A stretch of 64,000 bases of DNA from CAVWCW01 sp963753615 (GTDB lineage Bacteria > Pseudomonadota > Gammaproteobacteria > Chromatiales > Chromatiaceae), in assembly GCA_963753615.1 (NCBI GenBank), contig CAVWCW010000014.1:62001-126000 (forward strand), read 5' to 3'. How positions within the stretch are numbered: the stretch's first letter is position 1; the number at the start of each line of letters is the position of its first letter. This document shows positions 20,865 through 30,604 of the stretch, in pieces. Both the position numbers and the translations under genes were made by a program. The notes below the pieces were generated by a model that saw nothing but the letters and a program-made list of their open reading frames with translations, did no database searches and was not told the origin of the DNA.

Positions 20865-22067
20865 ATGGGAGAGAGCTATAAGATCGTCTACAGCGGCGCC
20901 CTGAAGCCCGGTTCCGACCCGGTCAAAGTAGCTGCCAACCTGGCGGCCAAGGTGGGTCTGCCGGCTGAACAAGCACGCAAGCTGGTCCAGACCCGGCACA
21001 AGACTGCATTGAAAAAGGGCCTTGATCGGGAGCAGGCCGAGCGCTACCGAGACGCCCTGGAGGCCATGGGCATGCTGGTTGGCCTGGAGCCGGAATCAAC
21101 AGGGCCAGCGGATTTCGGGCTGTCCCTCGATCCCCAGGACGAGCCGGCCCCGGCAGCGGGGCCGAACTGTCCCAAGTGCGGCTCGCAACGGATCGAAAAC
21201 GACCGTTGTCTGGAATGCGGCATTATCCTGTCCAAGTACCGGGCCCGACTGGGGCGGGAGGCCGCCGCCGCGCCTGAACCGCCGCTGGAGAACCCCTATG
21301 CCGCCCCCGGCGCCGATCTCGCCAACGCGGCCGAAGAAGGCGAAATGACCGGTCCGAACCGGGTGCCCGCGGCGCATGGGTGGACATGGATCACCCGCGG
21401 CTTCTGGCACTGGCAGCAAAACCCCTTTGCCTGGACCTTCGCGCTGATCCTGTGGATGGTCATCCTTTTTCTGACCGGCTTGGTTCCCCTGGCCGGCTTC
21501 CTCGCGATCAGCCTGCTTGGCCCGGTATTCATGGCCGGCTTCGCCATCGGGGCCGATGCCCAGGACGACGGCGAACCGTTCAGCGTCGGCTATCTGTTCG
21601 CCGGCTTTTCGCAGAACTTCGGCCAACTCGTGTTGGTGGGCCTGCTCTATATGCTGGGCAGCGTGTTGATCATGGTAATAACGGGCAGCATGATGATCGG
21701 TGCGTTTACGGCCCTCGGCGGGATAGAGGCGATGCAGACCGAAGACCCAGAAGTAATGGTGGCGGTGATCTCCAGCCCCAGCTTTTACCTCGCCATGCTG
21801 GTCGGCATGGCGCTGATGATCCCGTTGATGATGGCGTTCTGGTTCGCGCCCAGCCTGGTGGCCCTGAACGACGTACCGGCTCTGAGCGCCATGAAGCTGA
21901 GCTTTATCGGCTGCCTCAAGAACATACTGCCGTTCCTGCTCTATGGCCTGATCGCCCTTGTGTTCATGCTCATCGCGGCCATTCCCTTCGGCTTGGGGCT
22001 GCTGATCCTGTCGCCGGTCCTGATCGCCTCCATCTATGCCGGGTACCGCGACATCTACTTCGGCTGA
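20865..22067 (+). CDS. Zinc-ribbon multi-pass membrane protein (BPSS1780-like)
   Basis: A 400-residue protein. Residues 1-75 form a soluble domain (M-G-E-S-Y-K-I-V-Y-S-G) with the V-K-V-A-A-N-L-A pattern. A zinc ribbon C-P-K-C-G ... C-L-E-C-G follows near residues 102-120. The C-terminal half has about six hydrophobic helices (from about residue 195 on), including a Q-D-D-G-E-P-F-S-V-G-Y-L-F-A-G-F segment, which resembles BPSS1780-type membrane proteins. ATG 20865 is chosen because AGGGAG precedes it. It overlaps the RDD gene by 32 bases. Function unknown. Confidence 0.75.
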   Translation: MGESYKIVYSGALKPGSDPVKVAANLAAKVGLPAEQARKLVQTRHKTALKKGLDREQAERYRDALEAMGMLVGLEPESTGPADFGLSLDPQDEPAPAAGPNCPKCGSQRIENDRCLECGIILSKYRARLGREAAAAPEPPLENPYAAPGADLANAAEEGEMTGPNRVPAAHGWTWITRGFWHWQQNPFAWTFALILWMVILFLTGLVPLAGFLAISLLGPVFMAGFAIGADAQDDGEPFSVGYLFAGFSQNFGQLVLVGLLYMLGSVLIMVITGSMMIGAFTALGGIEAMQTEDPEVMVAVISSPSFYLAMLVGMALMIPLMMAFWFAPSLVALNDVPALSAMKLSFIGCLKNILPFLLYGLIALVFMLIAAIPFGLGLLILSPVLIASIYAGYRDIYFG

Positions 22068-22764
22068 GGCCCCGGGGGCCGAGCTGCTGCTGGACACGGT
22101 TCGCAGCTACGAGACCCCCGAGGGCATCGCGCTGGAGATCCGGCTGGCCGGGCCCGTCGTGCGGGCCCTGGCCTGGGCCATCGACCTGGCGATCCGGCTT
22201 GCCCTGTACCTTGCCCTGGCCTTCGGCCTGGCCCTGCTGGGGGGGTTGGGGACCGGCCTGATCCTGATCGGCCTGTTTCTCATCGAGTGGTTCTACCCGA
22301 CACTTTTTGAGGTCTGGCGCGGCGCCACCCCCGGCAAGCAGGCGATGGGCCTGAGCGTAATCCATGACAACGGCACCCCGCTCGGATGGTCCGCCGCGTT
22401 GATCCGCAACCTGCTGCGGGCTGCGGACTTCTTTCCCCTGCTCTATGCCACTGGCCTGGTGTGTATGCTGCTAAACCGGGATTTCAAACGCCTCGGCGAT
22501 CTCGCCGCCGGCAGCCTCGTAGTCTATCGCGATGAGGCCCCCAAACGACAGGCCCTGCCCGCCGCTCCCGCCCTGCCCCCCCCGCAGGGCCTTGGCTTCG
22601 AAGAACAGCGCCTGCTGCTCTCCTTTGCGGAACGCAGCCCGCGCCTGTCCGCCGAGCGCAACCGGGAACTGGCGGACATTCTCGAGCCTCTCACCGGGCA
22701 GCCGGGACAAGCCGGGCTGGAGCGCCTCTACGGCTACGCCAACTGGCTGGCCGGCAAGCGCTGA
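22036..22764 (+). CDS. RDD-family membrane protein
   Basis: A 242-residue inner-membrane protein with an RDD domain: R-A-L-A-W-A-I-D-L-A near residue 43 in the place of the usual R-x-x-A-x-x-x-D motif, three hydrophobic segments, and the G-A-T-P-G-K-Q-A-M-G-L motif near residue 96 followed by R-D-F-K-R-L-G-D-L-A-A-G-S near 150, both typical. A soluble tail of about 70 residues follows. Transport roles have been proposed for some RDD proteins; none can be assigned here. It overlaps the zinc-ribbon membrane gene and probably forms an operon with it. Confidence 0.85.
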   Translation: MPGTATSTSAEAPGAELLLDTVRSYETPEGIALEIRLAGPVVRALAWAIDLAIRLALYLALAFGLALLGGLGTGLILIGLFLIEWFYPTLFEVWRGATPGKQAMGLSVIHDNGTPLGWSAALIRNLLRAADFFPLLYATGLVCMLLNRDFKRLGDLAAGSLVVYRDEAPKRQALPAAPALPPPQGLGFEEQRLLLSFAERSPRLSAERNRELADILEPLTGQPGQAGLERLYGYANWLAGKR

Positions 22765-22928
22765 GGCAACGAAATCTGAGGTATTGCGTCCCCAACCGGG
22801 ACCGGATGACCCCACCCTGTTCAGGCGCTGCCGGCGATCGAACACAGAGGCTTTCTGAGACGGCATCTTCGAGAAAGCGAACCGAAAAGCCCAGGATAGG
22901 CGGTTTCGATCTTTCCCGGAGGCAGGAC

Positions 22929-24209
22929 TCAGGAGGCCTGCTCGATCGGAAGCACGTCGGGAGGCGGCTCCGGCGCCTGCGCCGGCGCGGAGCTGCGCCG
23001 GGGGCTAGGCAACGGTAGCTCCGGGGCTGGACCTACGGTTTGCTCCAACGCCTTTCGATAGAGGGCTCGCGCGGGTTGCACTTCACCCAGGCTCTCCAGC
23101 AGGCGCGCCAGGTCGCGACACGCCTCCGCCCCGGCACCGAACTCAATCGCCGCCTCCAGGTAACTGCGGGCCTTACCCCAGAGCCGGTTGTGCAGGCTCA
23201 AACGTCCAAGCGTCAACAGCAAGGCCGCGCTCTCTGTGTGGCCCGGCAGCCAAGCCTCGGCGGTACCCAGTTGCTTGACCGGGTCGGGTCCTACCAGCAG
23301 GCCGTACAGGCGCACCAGGGGTTCGTCCCAGGTCTGGCCGATGGCGGCTCGCAACAGGGGCTCGGCCGACTCCGGCTGGCCTCGTTCAGCCAAGGCCGCC
23401 AGGTAGGGCTTAAGCACTCGGGGCCGGCCGCGCATCGCCTTGGGCACCTGGGCCCAAGCCTCGGCTAGACGCTCGGCCTGGGGACTGGCCGCGGCCTGCT
23501 CGAGCAACCCCTGGTAAAGCTGGATCTCCAGCTCCGGCAACGCTTCCTCATCCAAGACCCGGCGCTTACGCAGCTCGGGCAGCAGTTCACGCAGGCGCGG
23601 CCAGTCGCCGAGGCGCCGATACACCAACTGGAGCAGCCCCAACACATGGTTGTGGGCAGGCGCCAACGCCCGCAGATGATTGAGGGTTGCCAGGGCCTGC
23701 TCATACTGGTCGTGTCCCAACTGCAGCTCGGCCTGGGTCAGACCCACCGCCAGATCGGCCCCGGCAGTGCTCTCGTGGGCCAACTGCAGGTAGCGGTCGC
23801 GCCGCTCGTGGGCCCCCTGCTGCTGGGCGCAGCGGGCTGCGGCCAGGTAATTGAGCAACGGGATGTCGGCATCGTCAACCAGGCGCAGCAAGGTCTTTTC
23901 CGCCTGAGCCCAACGCCCCTCTGCGCTCTCCACCAGGCCCTGAATCAGCTGTCGGCGGGCGCGTCGGGCGGAACGCCGTCGGTCCCAGGCATTGAAGCGG
24001 CGGGGGATTGCCCAAACCCGGGCCAGCAGACGAATCGACAGGTAGCAAGCCGCAAACGCCAACGCCTGCAACAGCAGGAAGAACGACAGGCTGGTCTCCA
24101 GGCTCCAGTGGCCGTAGGCGGCATACAGGTAGCCACTGTCCTCGCGCACCAACAGGGCCGCCGGTACCGCGATCGCCAGAGCGCCCAGGGCTATCAGCAG
24201 CATCCTCAT
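22929..24209 (-). CDS. hemY: HemY-family TPR membrane protein
   Basis: A 426-residue protein associated with late haem biosynthesis genes in proteobacteria. Two N-terminal membrane helices (about 4-20 and 40-62) carry the HemY signature G-Y-L-Y-A-A-Y-G-H-W-S-L-E-T-S, followed by tetratricopeptide repeats (A-E-K-T-L-L-R-L, L-A-A-A-R-C-A-Q, A-R-S-Y-L-E-A-A-I). The C-terminus is a proline/alanine-rich tail. It is the last gene of hemC-hemD-hemX-hemY and overlaps hemX by 4 bases. The exact biochemical role is unresolved even in E. coli. Confidence 0.93.
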   Translation of the reverse strand: MRMLLIALGALAIAVPAALLVREDSGYLYAAYGHWSLETSLSFFLLLQALAFAACYLSIRLLARVWAIPRRFNAWDRRRSARRARRQLIQGLVESAEGRWAQAEKTLLRLVDDADIPLLNYLAAARCAQQQGAHERRDRYLQLAHESTAGADLAVGLTQAELQLGHDQYEQALATLNHLRALAPAHNHVLGLLQLVYRRLGDWPRLRELLPELRKRRVLDEEALPELEIQLYQGLLEQAAASPQAERLAEAWAQVPKAMRGRPRVLKPYLAALAERGQPESAEPLLRAAIGQTWDEPLVRLYGLLVGPDPVKQLGTAEAWLPGHTESAALLLTLGRLSLHNRLWGKARSYLEAAIEFGAGAEACRDLARLLESLGEVQPARALYRKALEQTVGPAPELPLPSPRRSSAPAQAPEPPPDVLPIEQAS

Positions 24210-25360
24210 TGGCCCGGGTCCTCCTCCACCGCCGCCCGGCGCCTTTCCAGCATGCGCAGGGAGGCGGAAATATCCGGCAGCGGCGGCCGGATGTCCACCG
24301 CCGCCAGCGCCTGGAGACGCTGACGGAAGGCGACGGTCAACTCGGCCTCGCCGGGAGCGAACTCATCCAGCCAATCCAGTGCGGCGCCCAGACTACCCCG
24401 ATAGAGGGACTGATTGCGGCGCGCCAAAGCGGCCCGGGCCGCCTCCAGCTGCAGGCGCAGGCTCTCGCGCAGATACGGATCCCGGGATAAACGGCCCGGA
24501 CCCGGCGCGGCCAGGTCATGGCGGCGCACCGTCATCAGCGAGCCGAAGCCGCTCCAGAGGTCCGCGGGCAGGCTGGCGAGACTGCGCTCGCCGCGCTCGG
24601 CCGGTTCCTGCGCGGTCGCCGCCGGCGCGGCCGGCGAACCGTCAGAGGGCGTCAGGCGCAACCCTTTGGATTGACCAATCAACTCGTCCAGAGCCGCTCC
24701 GAGGCGCCCCAAGTCGGGCTCCGGCACCGCTGCCAGGGCCGATTGCTCGCCGGCCAGCACCTCGCGCACCTCGGCCCAGCTCGGGTTGCCGGTGGCGAGT
24801 AACCGCTCGTCGGCGGAACTCAGAGCGGTGCGGGCGCTGCCGACGTCCTGCTCCAGCGCCAGGCGCTGCTGGGCCAGGCGCATCAGGTAGGCGGCCTCGG
24901 CCAGCATCCAGTCGTTGTCGGCGGCGGTGCCGACGCGCTGAGCCGATTCCAGGGCCTGCTCCACCGCCTCTCCCTTTAGCCGCAGCTTCTCCCGTTCCTG
25001 CCCCAAGGCCTCTTGCTGAGATTGAAAGGCCTCCTGCTGGGCGCGGATCCGTTGCTCCTGCTCGCCGAACGCCCGCCGCGCTTCTTCGATGCGGGCCTGA
25101 AGCGCGGTCTGGTCGCTGGCCGCCTGCTCGATCACCGCGTTCAGCCGCTGCATATTGGCCTGAAGGTCGAGCCAATAGCGGTAACCGGCCACCAGCCCGG
25201 CGCTGACCCCGAGCAACAGGAGCACGCCGAACAACAGCCACCAGCGGCCGCTGCCGCCAGCCGCTGGGGGCGTGGGCTCGACATCCGCCTCGACCCCGTC
25301 GACCGGCTTGTCAATCTCCGGGGGTTGGGCCTCCGTTTCACGATGTTGGCTCGGGTTCAT
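24206..25360 (-). CDS. hemX: HemX-family membrane protein
   Basis: A 384-residue protein related to the gammaproteobacterial HemX (formerly called uroporphyrin-III C-methyltransferase, though no methyltransferase motif is present). A single membrane helix (about 40-62) follows an acidic cytoplasmic tail; then comes a long coiled coil (about 68-125, rich in E, Q and R), then the conserved D-W-M-L-A-E-A-A-Y-L-M-R-L-A motif near residue 150. It lies between hemD and hemY. It probably acts as an envelope scaffold with HemY, by inference only. Confidence 0.92.
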   Translation of the reverse strand: MNPSQHRETEAQPPEIDKPVDGVEADVEPTPPAAGGSGRWWLLFGVLLLLGVSAGLVAGYRYWLDLQANMQRLNAVIEQAASDQTALQARIEEARRAFGEQEQRIRAQQEAFQSQQEALGQEREKLRLKGEAVEQALESAQRVGTAADNDWMLAEAAYLMRLAQQRLALEQDVGSARTALSSADERLLATGNPSWAEVREVLAGEQSALAAVPEPDLGRLGAALDELIGQSKGLRLTPSDGSPAAPAATAQEPAERGERSLASLPADLWSGFGSLMTVRRHDLAAPGPGRLSRDPYLRESLRLQLEAARAALARRNQSLYRGSLGAALDWLDEFAPGEAELTVAFRQRLQALAAVDIRPPLPDISASLRMLERRRAAVEEDPGQ

Positions 25361-25390
25361 GATCGCGACTGATCCGGTAGAGAATTAGAG

Positions 25391-26200
25391 TTAAGCATAG
25401 CCCTCTGGCGCCGTCGGACCCTGGGTCAATTCGGCAATGGCCTGCAGCAAGGCCTCATCGCTGGCCTCGCGCGCCTGCAGCACCCGGCCGAAACGCAGGG
25501 CGCGGGCATACTCGGCCAGGCGCGGGCTGATCACCAGCAGCGGCCGGGCACGCAGCGCTGCCCCGCCTTGGGCGCCGAACAAACGTATCAGATTGTCGAG
25601 CAGCTCCCGGCTGGTGGCAATCACCAATTGCACCTGATCCCATTGCGCCAGCAACGGGGCCGGGTCGCTGGTCGGGCACAAACGCCGGTATACCTCCGCG
25701 TAGTCGACCTCGGCGCCGCGGCGGCGCAGCTCGTCGCCCAGCAGCGGGCGCCCGCCGTCACCCCGCACGATCAACACCGCTTGGCCGGCCAGCCGCTGCA
25801 GCTCCGGGGAAGCGAGCAGCGATTCGCTGTCGAAGCCGGCCACCGGGACGATCTCCGGCGCCCGCAGGCGTTGACTCAGGGCGCGGGCGGTGGCGCGCCC
25901 GACCGCTGCCAGACGCAACCCCGGCGGCAGGCCGCCGGCGCGGCGAATCCAAGGCTCGGCGTGCTCCACCGCGTTGGCACTGATGAAGATCGCCAGCCGG
26001 TAGCGCCCCAACTCGGCAAACATCCGCCGCAGCCGTTCAGGGTCGCCGCCAGGGACGATCTCCAGGGCGGGGAACTCCAGAGCCCGCCCGCCGGCATCGT
26101 GGATCAGCCGGCACAGTCCGGCGCACTGGTGCGCCGGGCGGGTGACCAGAACTCCGAGACCCTTGAGGTCCGGCCGTTGCATCGCCCGGGCTTCGGTCAT
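25391..26200 (-). CDS. hemD: Uroporphyrinogen-III synthase
   Basis: Cyclises hydroxymethylbilane to uroporphyrinogen III, inverting ring D. The 269-residue protein shows the two-lobed HemD pattern: V-L-V-T-R-P-A near residue 17, the F-I-S-A-N-A-V-E-H segment near 72, and A-V-G-x-A-T-A-R-A-L near 98, then V-x-V-A-G-F-D-S-E-x-L-L near 117. HemD sequences vary strongly; the position between hemC and hemX makes the assignment firm. The start is 7 bases after the hemC stop; ATG 26182 is an alternative. Confidence 0.93.
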   Translation of the reverse strand: MTEARAMQRPDLKGLGVLVTRPAHQCAGLCRLIHDAGGRALEFPALEIVPGGDPERLRRMFAELGRYRLAIFISANAVEHAEPWIRRAGGLPPGLRLAAVGRATARALSQRLRAPEIVPVAGFDSESLLASPELQRLAGQAVLIVRGDGGRPLLGDELRRRGAEVDYAEVYRRLCPTSDPAPLLAQWDQVQLVIATSRELLDNLIRLFGAQGGAALRARPLLVISPRLAEYARALRFGRVLQAREASDEALLQAIAELTQGPTAPEGYA

Positions 26201-26207
26201 CGCCGGC

Positions 26208-27137
26208 TCAGCCCTGGCGCAAAGCGTCCAGGATGGCGCCCGCCCCCCCCGCCAGCAGCTCCTCCGCCAGGGCCTGGCCCAGAGCCGCTGCCTGAGTAGA
26301 GGCCCCCCGGCGCTCGGCGCGGATCACCCGGCTCCCGTCCGGCTCCCCCACCAGGGCGCGCATCCACAGCTCGCCGCCCTGCAACTCGGCGAAGCCGGCG
26401 ATCGGCACCTGGCAGCCGCCCATCAGGCGCCGGTTCATGGCCCGCTCGGCGCGCACGCAGCAGGCGGTGTCCGGGTGGTGCAGGGGGGCCATCAAGGCGT
26501 TGACCCGCTCGTCGTCGGCCCGGCATTCAATGCCAATGGCGCCCTGGCCAATGGCCGGCAGGCTATCCGCTGGTTCCAGGTAGGCGCGGATACGCGCCCC
26601 GAAGCCCAGCCGCTTGAGGCCGGCTGCGGCCAGGATGATGGCATCGAACTCCCCGCTGTCGAGCTTACCCAGGCGGGTGTTGACGTTGCCCCGCAGGGGA
26701 GCGATTTGCAGGTCCGCCCGGCGCGCGCGCAGCTGGCACTCGCGGCGCAGGCTGGAGGTGCCTACCCGAGCCCCTTCGGGCAGCTCGTGGAAACCCGCGT
26801 GGGCCGCGGAAACGAAGGCGTCGCGCGGGTCCTCGCGCTCCAGGATCACCGCCAAATGCAGCCCCGGGGGCAGATCCACCGGCACGTCTTTCATCGAGTG
26901 CACGGCGATGTCGGCCCGGCCTTCCAGCATGCCCTGCTCGAGTTCCTTGACGAACAGACCCTTGCCCCCAACCTTGGCCAGCGGGGCGTCTAGGATGCGG
27001 TCGCCCTGGGTGCTCATGCCCACCAGCTCGACCTGCAGCCCCGGGTGGGCCCGAACAAGGGCGGCGGCCACGTGCTCGGCCTGCCAGATGGCCAGCGGCG
27101 ACTTGCGGGTGGCGATGCGCAATGGGGTCTCGGGCAT
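26208..27137 (-). CDS. hemC: Hydroxymethylbilane synthase (porphobilinogen deaminase)
   Basis: Polymerises four porphobilinogens into hydroxymethylbilane. The 309-residue protein starts R-I-A-T-R-K-S-P-L-A-I-W-Q and includes the V-H-S-M-K-D-V-P motif with catalytic Asp (near residue 84), G-T-S-S-L-R-R near 126, and the dipyrromethane-cofactor cysteine in L-M-G-G-C-Q-V-P near residue 242. It is followed by hemD and preceded by the algR-type regulator, the same order as in Pseudomonas. Confidence 0.97.
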   Translation of the reverse strand: MPETPLRIATRKSPLAIWQAEHVAAALVRAHPGLQVELVGMSTQGDRILDAPLAKVGGKGLFVKELEQGMLEGRADIAVHSMKDVPVDLPPGLHLAVILEREDPRDAFVSAAHAGFHELPEGARVGTSSLRRECQLRARRADLQIAPLRGNVNTRLGKLDSGEFDAIILAAAGLKRLGFGARIRAYLEPADSLPAIGQGAIGIECRADDERVNALMAPLHHPDTACCVRAERAMNRRLMGGCQVPIAGFAELQGGELWMRALVGEPDGSRVIRAERRGASTQAAALGQALAEELLAGGAGAILDALRQG

Positions 27138-27243
27138 GGGGTGCGGCTCCAGGGGGACAAAGCTGCAATGCTAGCGGCTGGGGCTGCCCCAGGCAAACCG
27201 CCCTAGGGCCTATTAACACTATGTGGATGCCCAGCGTTGGCCC

Positions 27244-27984
27244 TCAACCCCGGCCGCGCAACCATTGGCGCACTCCGGGCAGGTGGCGGCGGCTGACCTC
27301 CAGGGGCGCATCGAGCCCGCGCAGACGAATGCGCCAGCGTTCGTCGGCGCCCTTTTCCAGCGCCTCCACATAATCGCGGGCCACCAGGGCATTGCGGTGG
27401 ATACGCAGCAGACGCGGGGCGAAGTCCTGCTCCAGGGACTTCAGGGGCTCCTCCAGCAGCAGTTCGCCGGCGCCGAAATGGGCCACCACGTACTTGGCCT
27501 CGGCGCGGAAGCACCGCACCTCCTCGATCGGCACCGAGCGCAGATTGCCCCGATACAAGGCGCAGACATGGCTGCGCCCGGACGACTCGGGTTGCAGCCG
27601 CTCCAGGGCCTGCAGCTGGGGCCGGGTCAGGGCACGAGCCCGCTCCAGGGCGCGGATCAGCTCCTCGCTTCGCACCGGCTTCAGCAGATAGCCCACCGCA
27701 TTGTGCTCGAAGGCCTGCACGGCGAACTGGTCGTAGGCGGTGGTGAACACCACCGCCGGTGGTTTGGAGCCCTGGGCCATCCGGGCCGCGGCGGCCATCC
27801 CGTCCATGCCGGGCATACGGATGTCCAGCAGCACCAGGTCGACCTTGCCGCCGGCGAAAAGGCCCAGGGCCTGCTCGCCGCTGGCCGCCTCGCCGGCTAT
27901 TTCGTATCCGTCCCCGAGCGCTTCCACCAGGCGGCGCAGGCGGGCCCGGGCCGGGGCCTCGTCGTCGACGATCAGCAGGCGCAT
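27244..27984 (-). CDS. algR: LytTR-family response regulator, AlgR type
   Basis: A 246-residue transcription regulator. The receiver domain has L-L-I-V-D-D-E-A-P-A-R near residue 3, the phosphorylation site L-L-D-I-R-M-P-G-M-D-G (Asp near 54), T-T-A-Y near 82 and the K-P-V-R loop near 103. The C-terminal LytTR DNA-binding domain runs from about 145 to the end, with the I-H-R-N-A-L-V segment near 202. Start ATG 27984, four bases after the kinase gene; ATG 27999 would add five residues. The neighbour kinase and the argH/hemC context match AlgZ-AlgR of Pseudomonas. Confidence 0.88.
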   Translation of the reverse strand: MRLLIVDDEAPARARLRRLVEALGDGYEIAGEAASGEQALGLFAGGKVDLVLLDIRMPGMDGMAAAARMAQGSKPPAVVFTTAYDQFAVQAFEHNAVGYLLKPVRSEELIRALERARALTRPQLQALERLQPESSGRSHVCALYRGNLRSVPIEEVRCFRAEAKYVVAHFGAGELLLEEPLKSLEQDFAPRLLRIHRNALVARDYVEALEKGADERWRIRLRGLDAPLEVSRRHLPGVRQWLRGRG

Positions 27985-27988
27985 GGGT

Positions 27989-29071
27989 TCAGTCGGCATC
28001 AGGCTCAGACCAGGGGTGGGGAAATACCAGCCGGATCTGATAGTCGTCTTCCACCCAGCTGGCCACCAGGCTGGCCTGGCCGTGGAAGTAGGCCTCGAGG
28101 CGCTGCCGGATGTTGTCCAGTGCCATGCGGTTACCCGGGCGTTGCTCACCGCCCGCGGCCGCCGGCACCTGGTTACGTATGCTGAAATTCACCTGTTGCC
28201 GGCGGTAGCGGCCGCCGATGCGGATCGGACCGGGCTCCAGGGCCGGCTCCACTCCGTGGTAGACCGCGTTCTCCAGCAACGGCTGCAGCACCAGGGGCGG
28301 CAACCTGGCCTCCTGGGGTAGGTCCTGCAAATCCCACTCGACCCGCAGGCGCTCGCCCAGGCGCTGCTGCTCCAGGTGCAGGTAACGCCGGGCCAGCTGC
28401 AGTTCCCGCTCCAGGCTGGTGCTGCCGCCCTCTCCCAGGCTCACTCGAAACAGGTCCGCCAGGTCCTGGATCAGTTCCTCTGCCAGGGCCGGGTCGCTGC
28501 GGGTGAGTTCGGCAATGGTGTTCATGCTGTTAAAGAGAAAATGGGGCCGAATGCGCGCCTGCAGGGCCTGTACGCGGGCCTGGGACTCGGCCTCCACCTG
28601 GCGCCGCCGGAGATGCTGCAGATACACATAGCGCAGCGCCAGGGCACCGGCGATGGCGGCAATCGCCAGCGTCTTCAGTAACAGGCCAAGGCGCCCGTCC
28701 GGGTCCAAGCCCACGTCCAGCCGCTCGGCCAGGGCGCCCGCGCCTAGACTCACCACCGCCGCCACCAGCAGCCACAGGCCCCACGCCAGGGTTGCCGCCC
28801 GGCGCGCCGGCAGCCGGGCCAAATGAGCGCGCAGCAGACACAGCAACAGCGCTGAGCTGAGCCCGATCCATTGCAGGTACAGTGACAGCAGGCTGAGGCG
28901 GTGCCACGAATCCTGCCAGTGCAGGCCGCTGCCCAGGGCCAGGGCAATGGCCAGCAATTCCGCCCCCACCACCACTGCGAACACCGCCGGCAGGCCGCAG
29001 AAGTCCGGCAGCAGACCGCGGCTTGCCGGGCCCGGGCCGGCGGCGAGGACGGGATCGCGAGCGGGTTTCAA
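27989..29071 (-). CDS. algZ: Sensor histidine kinase, AlgZ/FimS (LytS-like) type
   Basis: A 360-residue membrane kinase. Four to five hydrophobic helices (about 30-165) are followed by a cytoplasmic His_kinase domain with R-P-H-F-L-F-N-S-M-N-T-I near residue 178 (phospho-accepting His) and an ATPase region with L-L-E-N-A-V-Y-H-G near 275 and a late I-R-Q-R-L motif. Start is TTG 29071 with GGAGG nine bases upstream. Partner of the adjacent AlgR-type regulator; the signal is unknown. Divergent from argH, with a TATAAT at 29095-29100 on the argH strand. Confidence 0.9.
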   Translation of the reverse strand: MKPARDPVLAAGPGPASRGLLPDFCGLPAVFAVVVGAELLAIALALGSGLHWQDSWHRLSLLSLYLQWIGLSSALLLCLLRAHLARLPARRAATLAWGLWLLVAAVVSLGAGALAERLDVGLDPDGRLGLLLKTLAIAAIAGALALRYVYLQHLRRRQVEAESQARVQALQARIRPHFLFNSMNTIAELTRSDPALAEELIQDLADLFRVSLGEGGSTSLERELQLARRYLHLEQQRLGERLRVEWDLQDLPQEARLPPLVLQPLLENAVYHGVEPALEPGPIRIGGRYRRQQVNFSIRNQVPAAAGGEQRPGNRMALDNIRQRLEAYFHGQASLVASWVEDDYQIRLVFPHPWSEPDAD

Positions 29072-29200
29072 GGCAAAGGGCCTCCGGTTGCGGTTATAAT
29101 CGCGGCGTTTGGGGTAGGCTGAGCATCAATCCGCCCCGCGCGGGAAACGCCGCCGCATCGTTTTGTAAACTGCACGTCTTTCAGTTCCAGGATAGCCGCT

Positions 29201-30604
29201 ATGAGCGATCAACAGGGGCCCGGCAAGCTCTGGGCCGGGCGTTTCAACGAGCCGACCGACGCCTTCGTCGAGGCCTTTACCGCCTCGGTAGAATTCGACC
29301 GCCGGCTCTACCGTTATGACATCGCCGGATCTATCGCCCACGCCCGAATGCTGGCGCGTCAGGGTATTATCACCCAAGAGGAGGGAGCGTCCATCATCGC
29401 CGGTCTGGAGGCGATCCGCAGCCGCATCGACCAAGGCGAGTTCGACTGGTCGGTGGCGCTGGAAGACGTACACATGAACGTCGAGGCGGCGCTGACCGCG
29501 GACATCGGCGAAGCCGGCAAGAAGCTGCACACCGGGCGCTCGCGCAACGACCAGGTGGCGACCGATATTCGCCTCTGGCTGCGCGACGAGATCGGCCTCA
29601 TTGGCGCCGAACTGCGGCGCCTGCAATTGGGGCTGCTGGACACCGCCGAGCGCGAGGCCGACAGCATCCTGCCCGGATTCACCCACCTGCAGACCGCCCA
29701 GCCGGTGACCTTCGGCCACCACATGATGGCCTGGTTCGAGATGCTGGAGCGCGACCAGGGGCGCCTGGCCGACTGCGCCAAGCGCCTCAACCGGATGCCG
29801 CTGGGGGCCGCCGCCCTGGCCGGCACCAGCTATCCCATCGACCGCGCCTACACCGCCCAACTGCTGGGCTTCGAAGGTCCCTGCGAGAATTCCCTGGACG
29901 CGGTCAGCGACCGCGACTTCGCGATCGAATTCAGCGCCGCTGCGGCCCTGATCATGCTGCACCTCTCGCGCTTTTCCGAAGAACTCGTGCTCTGGTCCTC
30001 CGCCCAGTTCGGCTTCGTCGAGCTGTCGGACAGCTTCTGCACCGGCTCCTCCATCATGCCGCAGAAGAAGAACCCGGACGTACCCGAGCTGGTGCGCGGC
30101 AAGAGCGGGCGCATCTTCGGCCATCTATTCTCCCTGCTGACCCTGATGAAGAGCCAGCCCCTTGCCTACAACAAGGACAATCAGGAGGACAAAGAGCCCC
30201 TGTTCGACAGCGTGGACAATCTAAAGGGCTGCCTCAAGGTGTTCGCCGACATGCTGCCCGCCCTGAGCTGTAACCACCAGCGCATGCGCGCCGCCGCCAC
30301 GCAGGGCTTCGCCACTGCCACCGACCTGGCGGACTATCTGGTGCGCCGGGGCCTGGCCTTCCGCGATGCCCACGAGGTGGTGGGCAAGGCAGTGGCCTTC
30401 TGCGTGGCCGAGGGCAAGGACCTGTCTGAACTGAGTCTGGAACAGCTGCAAGGCTTCTCCGAGCGCATCGACGCCGACGTGTTCGGAGTGCTCACCCTGG
30501 AAGGATCGGTGGCCGCCCGCGACCATATCGGCGGCACCGCCCCGAGCCAGGTGCGGGCCGCCATCGCCCGCGCCCGGGCGCGACTGCAGACCGAGCAGCC
30601 ATGA
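29201..30604 (+). CDS. argH: Argininosuccinate lyase
   Basis: Cleaves argininosuccinate to arginine and fumarate, the last arginine step. The 467-residue protein has K-L-W-A-G-R-F near residue 7, D-V-H-M-N-V-E near 88, H-T-G-R-S-R-N-D-Q near 108, T-H-L-Q-x-A-Q-P near 157 and the family signature G-S-S-I-M-P-Q-K-K-N-P-D near 280. Length is normal. The stop overlaps the start of the MazG-like gene by four bases (ATGA). Confidence 0.97.
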   Translation: MSDQQGPGKLWAGRFNEPTDAFVEAFTASVEFDRRLYRYDIAGSIAHARMLARQGIITQEEGASIIAGLEAIRSRIDQGEFDWSVALEDVHMNVEAALTADIGEAGKKLHTGRSRNDQVATDIRLWLRDEIGLIGAELRRLQLGLLDTAEREADSILPGFTHLQTAQPVTFGHHMMAWFEMLERDQGRLADCAKRLNRMPLGAAALAGTSYPIDRAYTAQLLGFEGPCENSLDAVSDRDFAIEFSAAAALIMLHLSRFSEELVLWSSAQFGFVELSDSFCTGSSIMPQKKNPDVPELVRGKSGRIFGHLFSLLTLMKSQPLAYNKDNQEDKEPLFDSVDNLKGCLKVFADMLPALSCNHQRMRAAATQGFATATDLADYLVRRGLAFRDAHEVVGKAVAFCVAEGKDLSELSLEQLQGFSERIDADVFGVLTLEGSVAARDHIGGTAPSQVRAAIARARARLQTEQP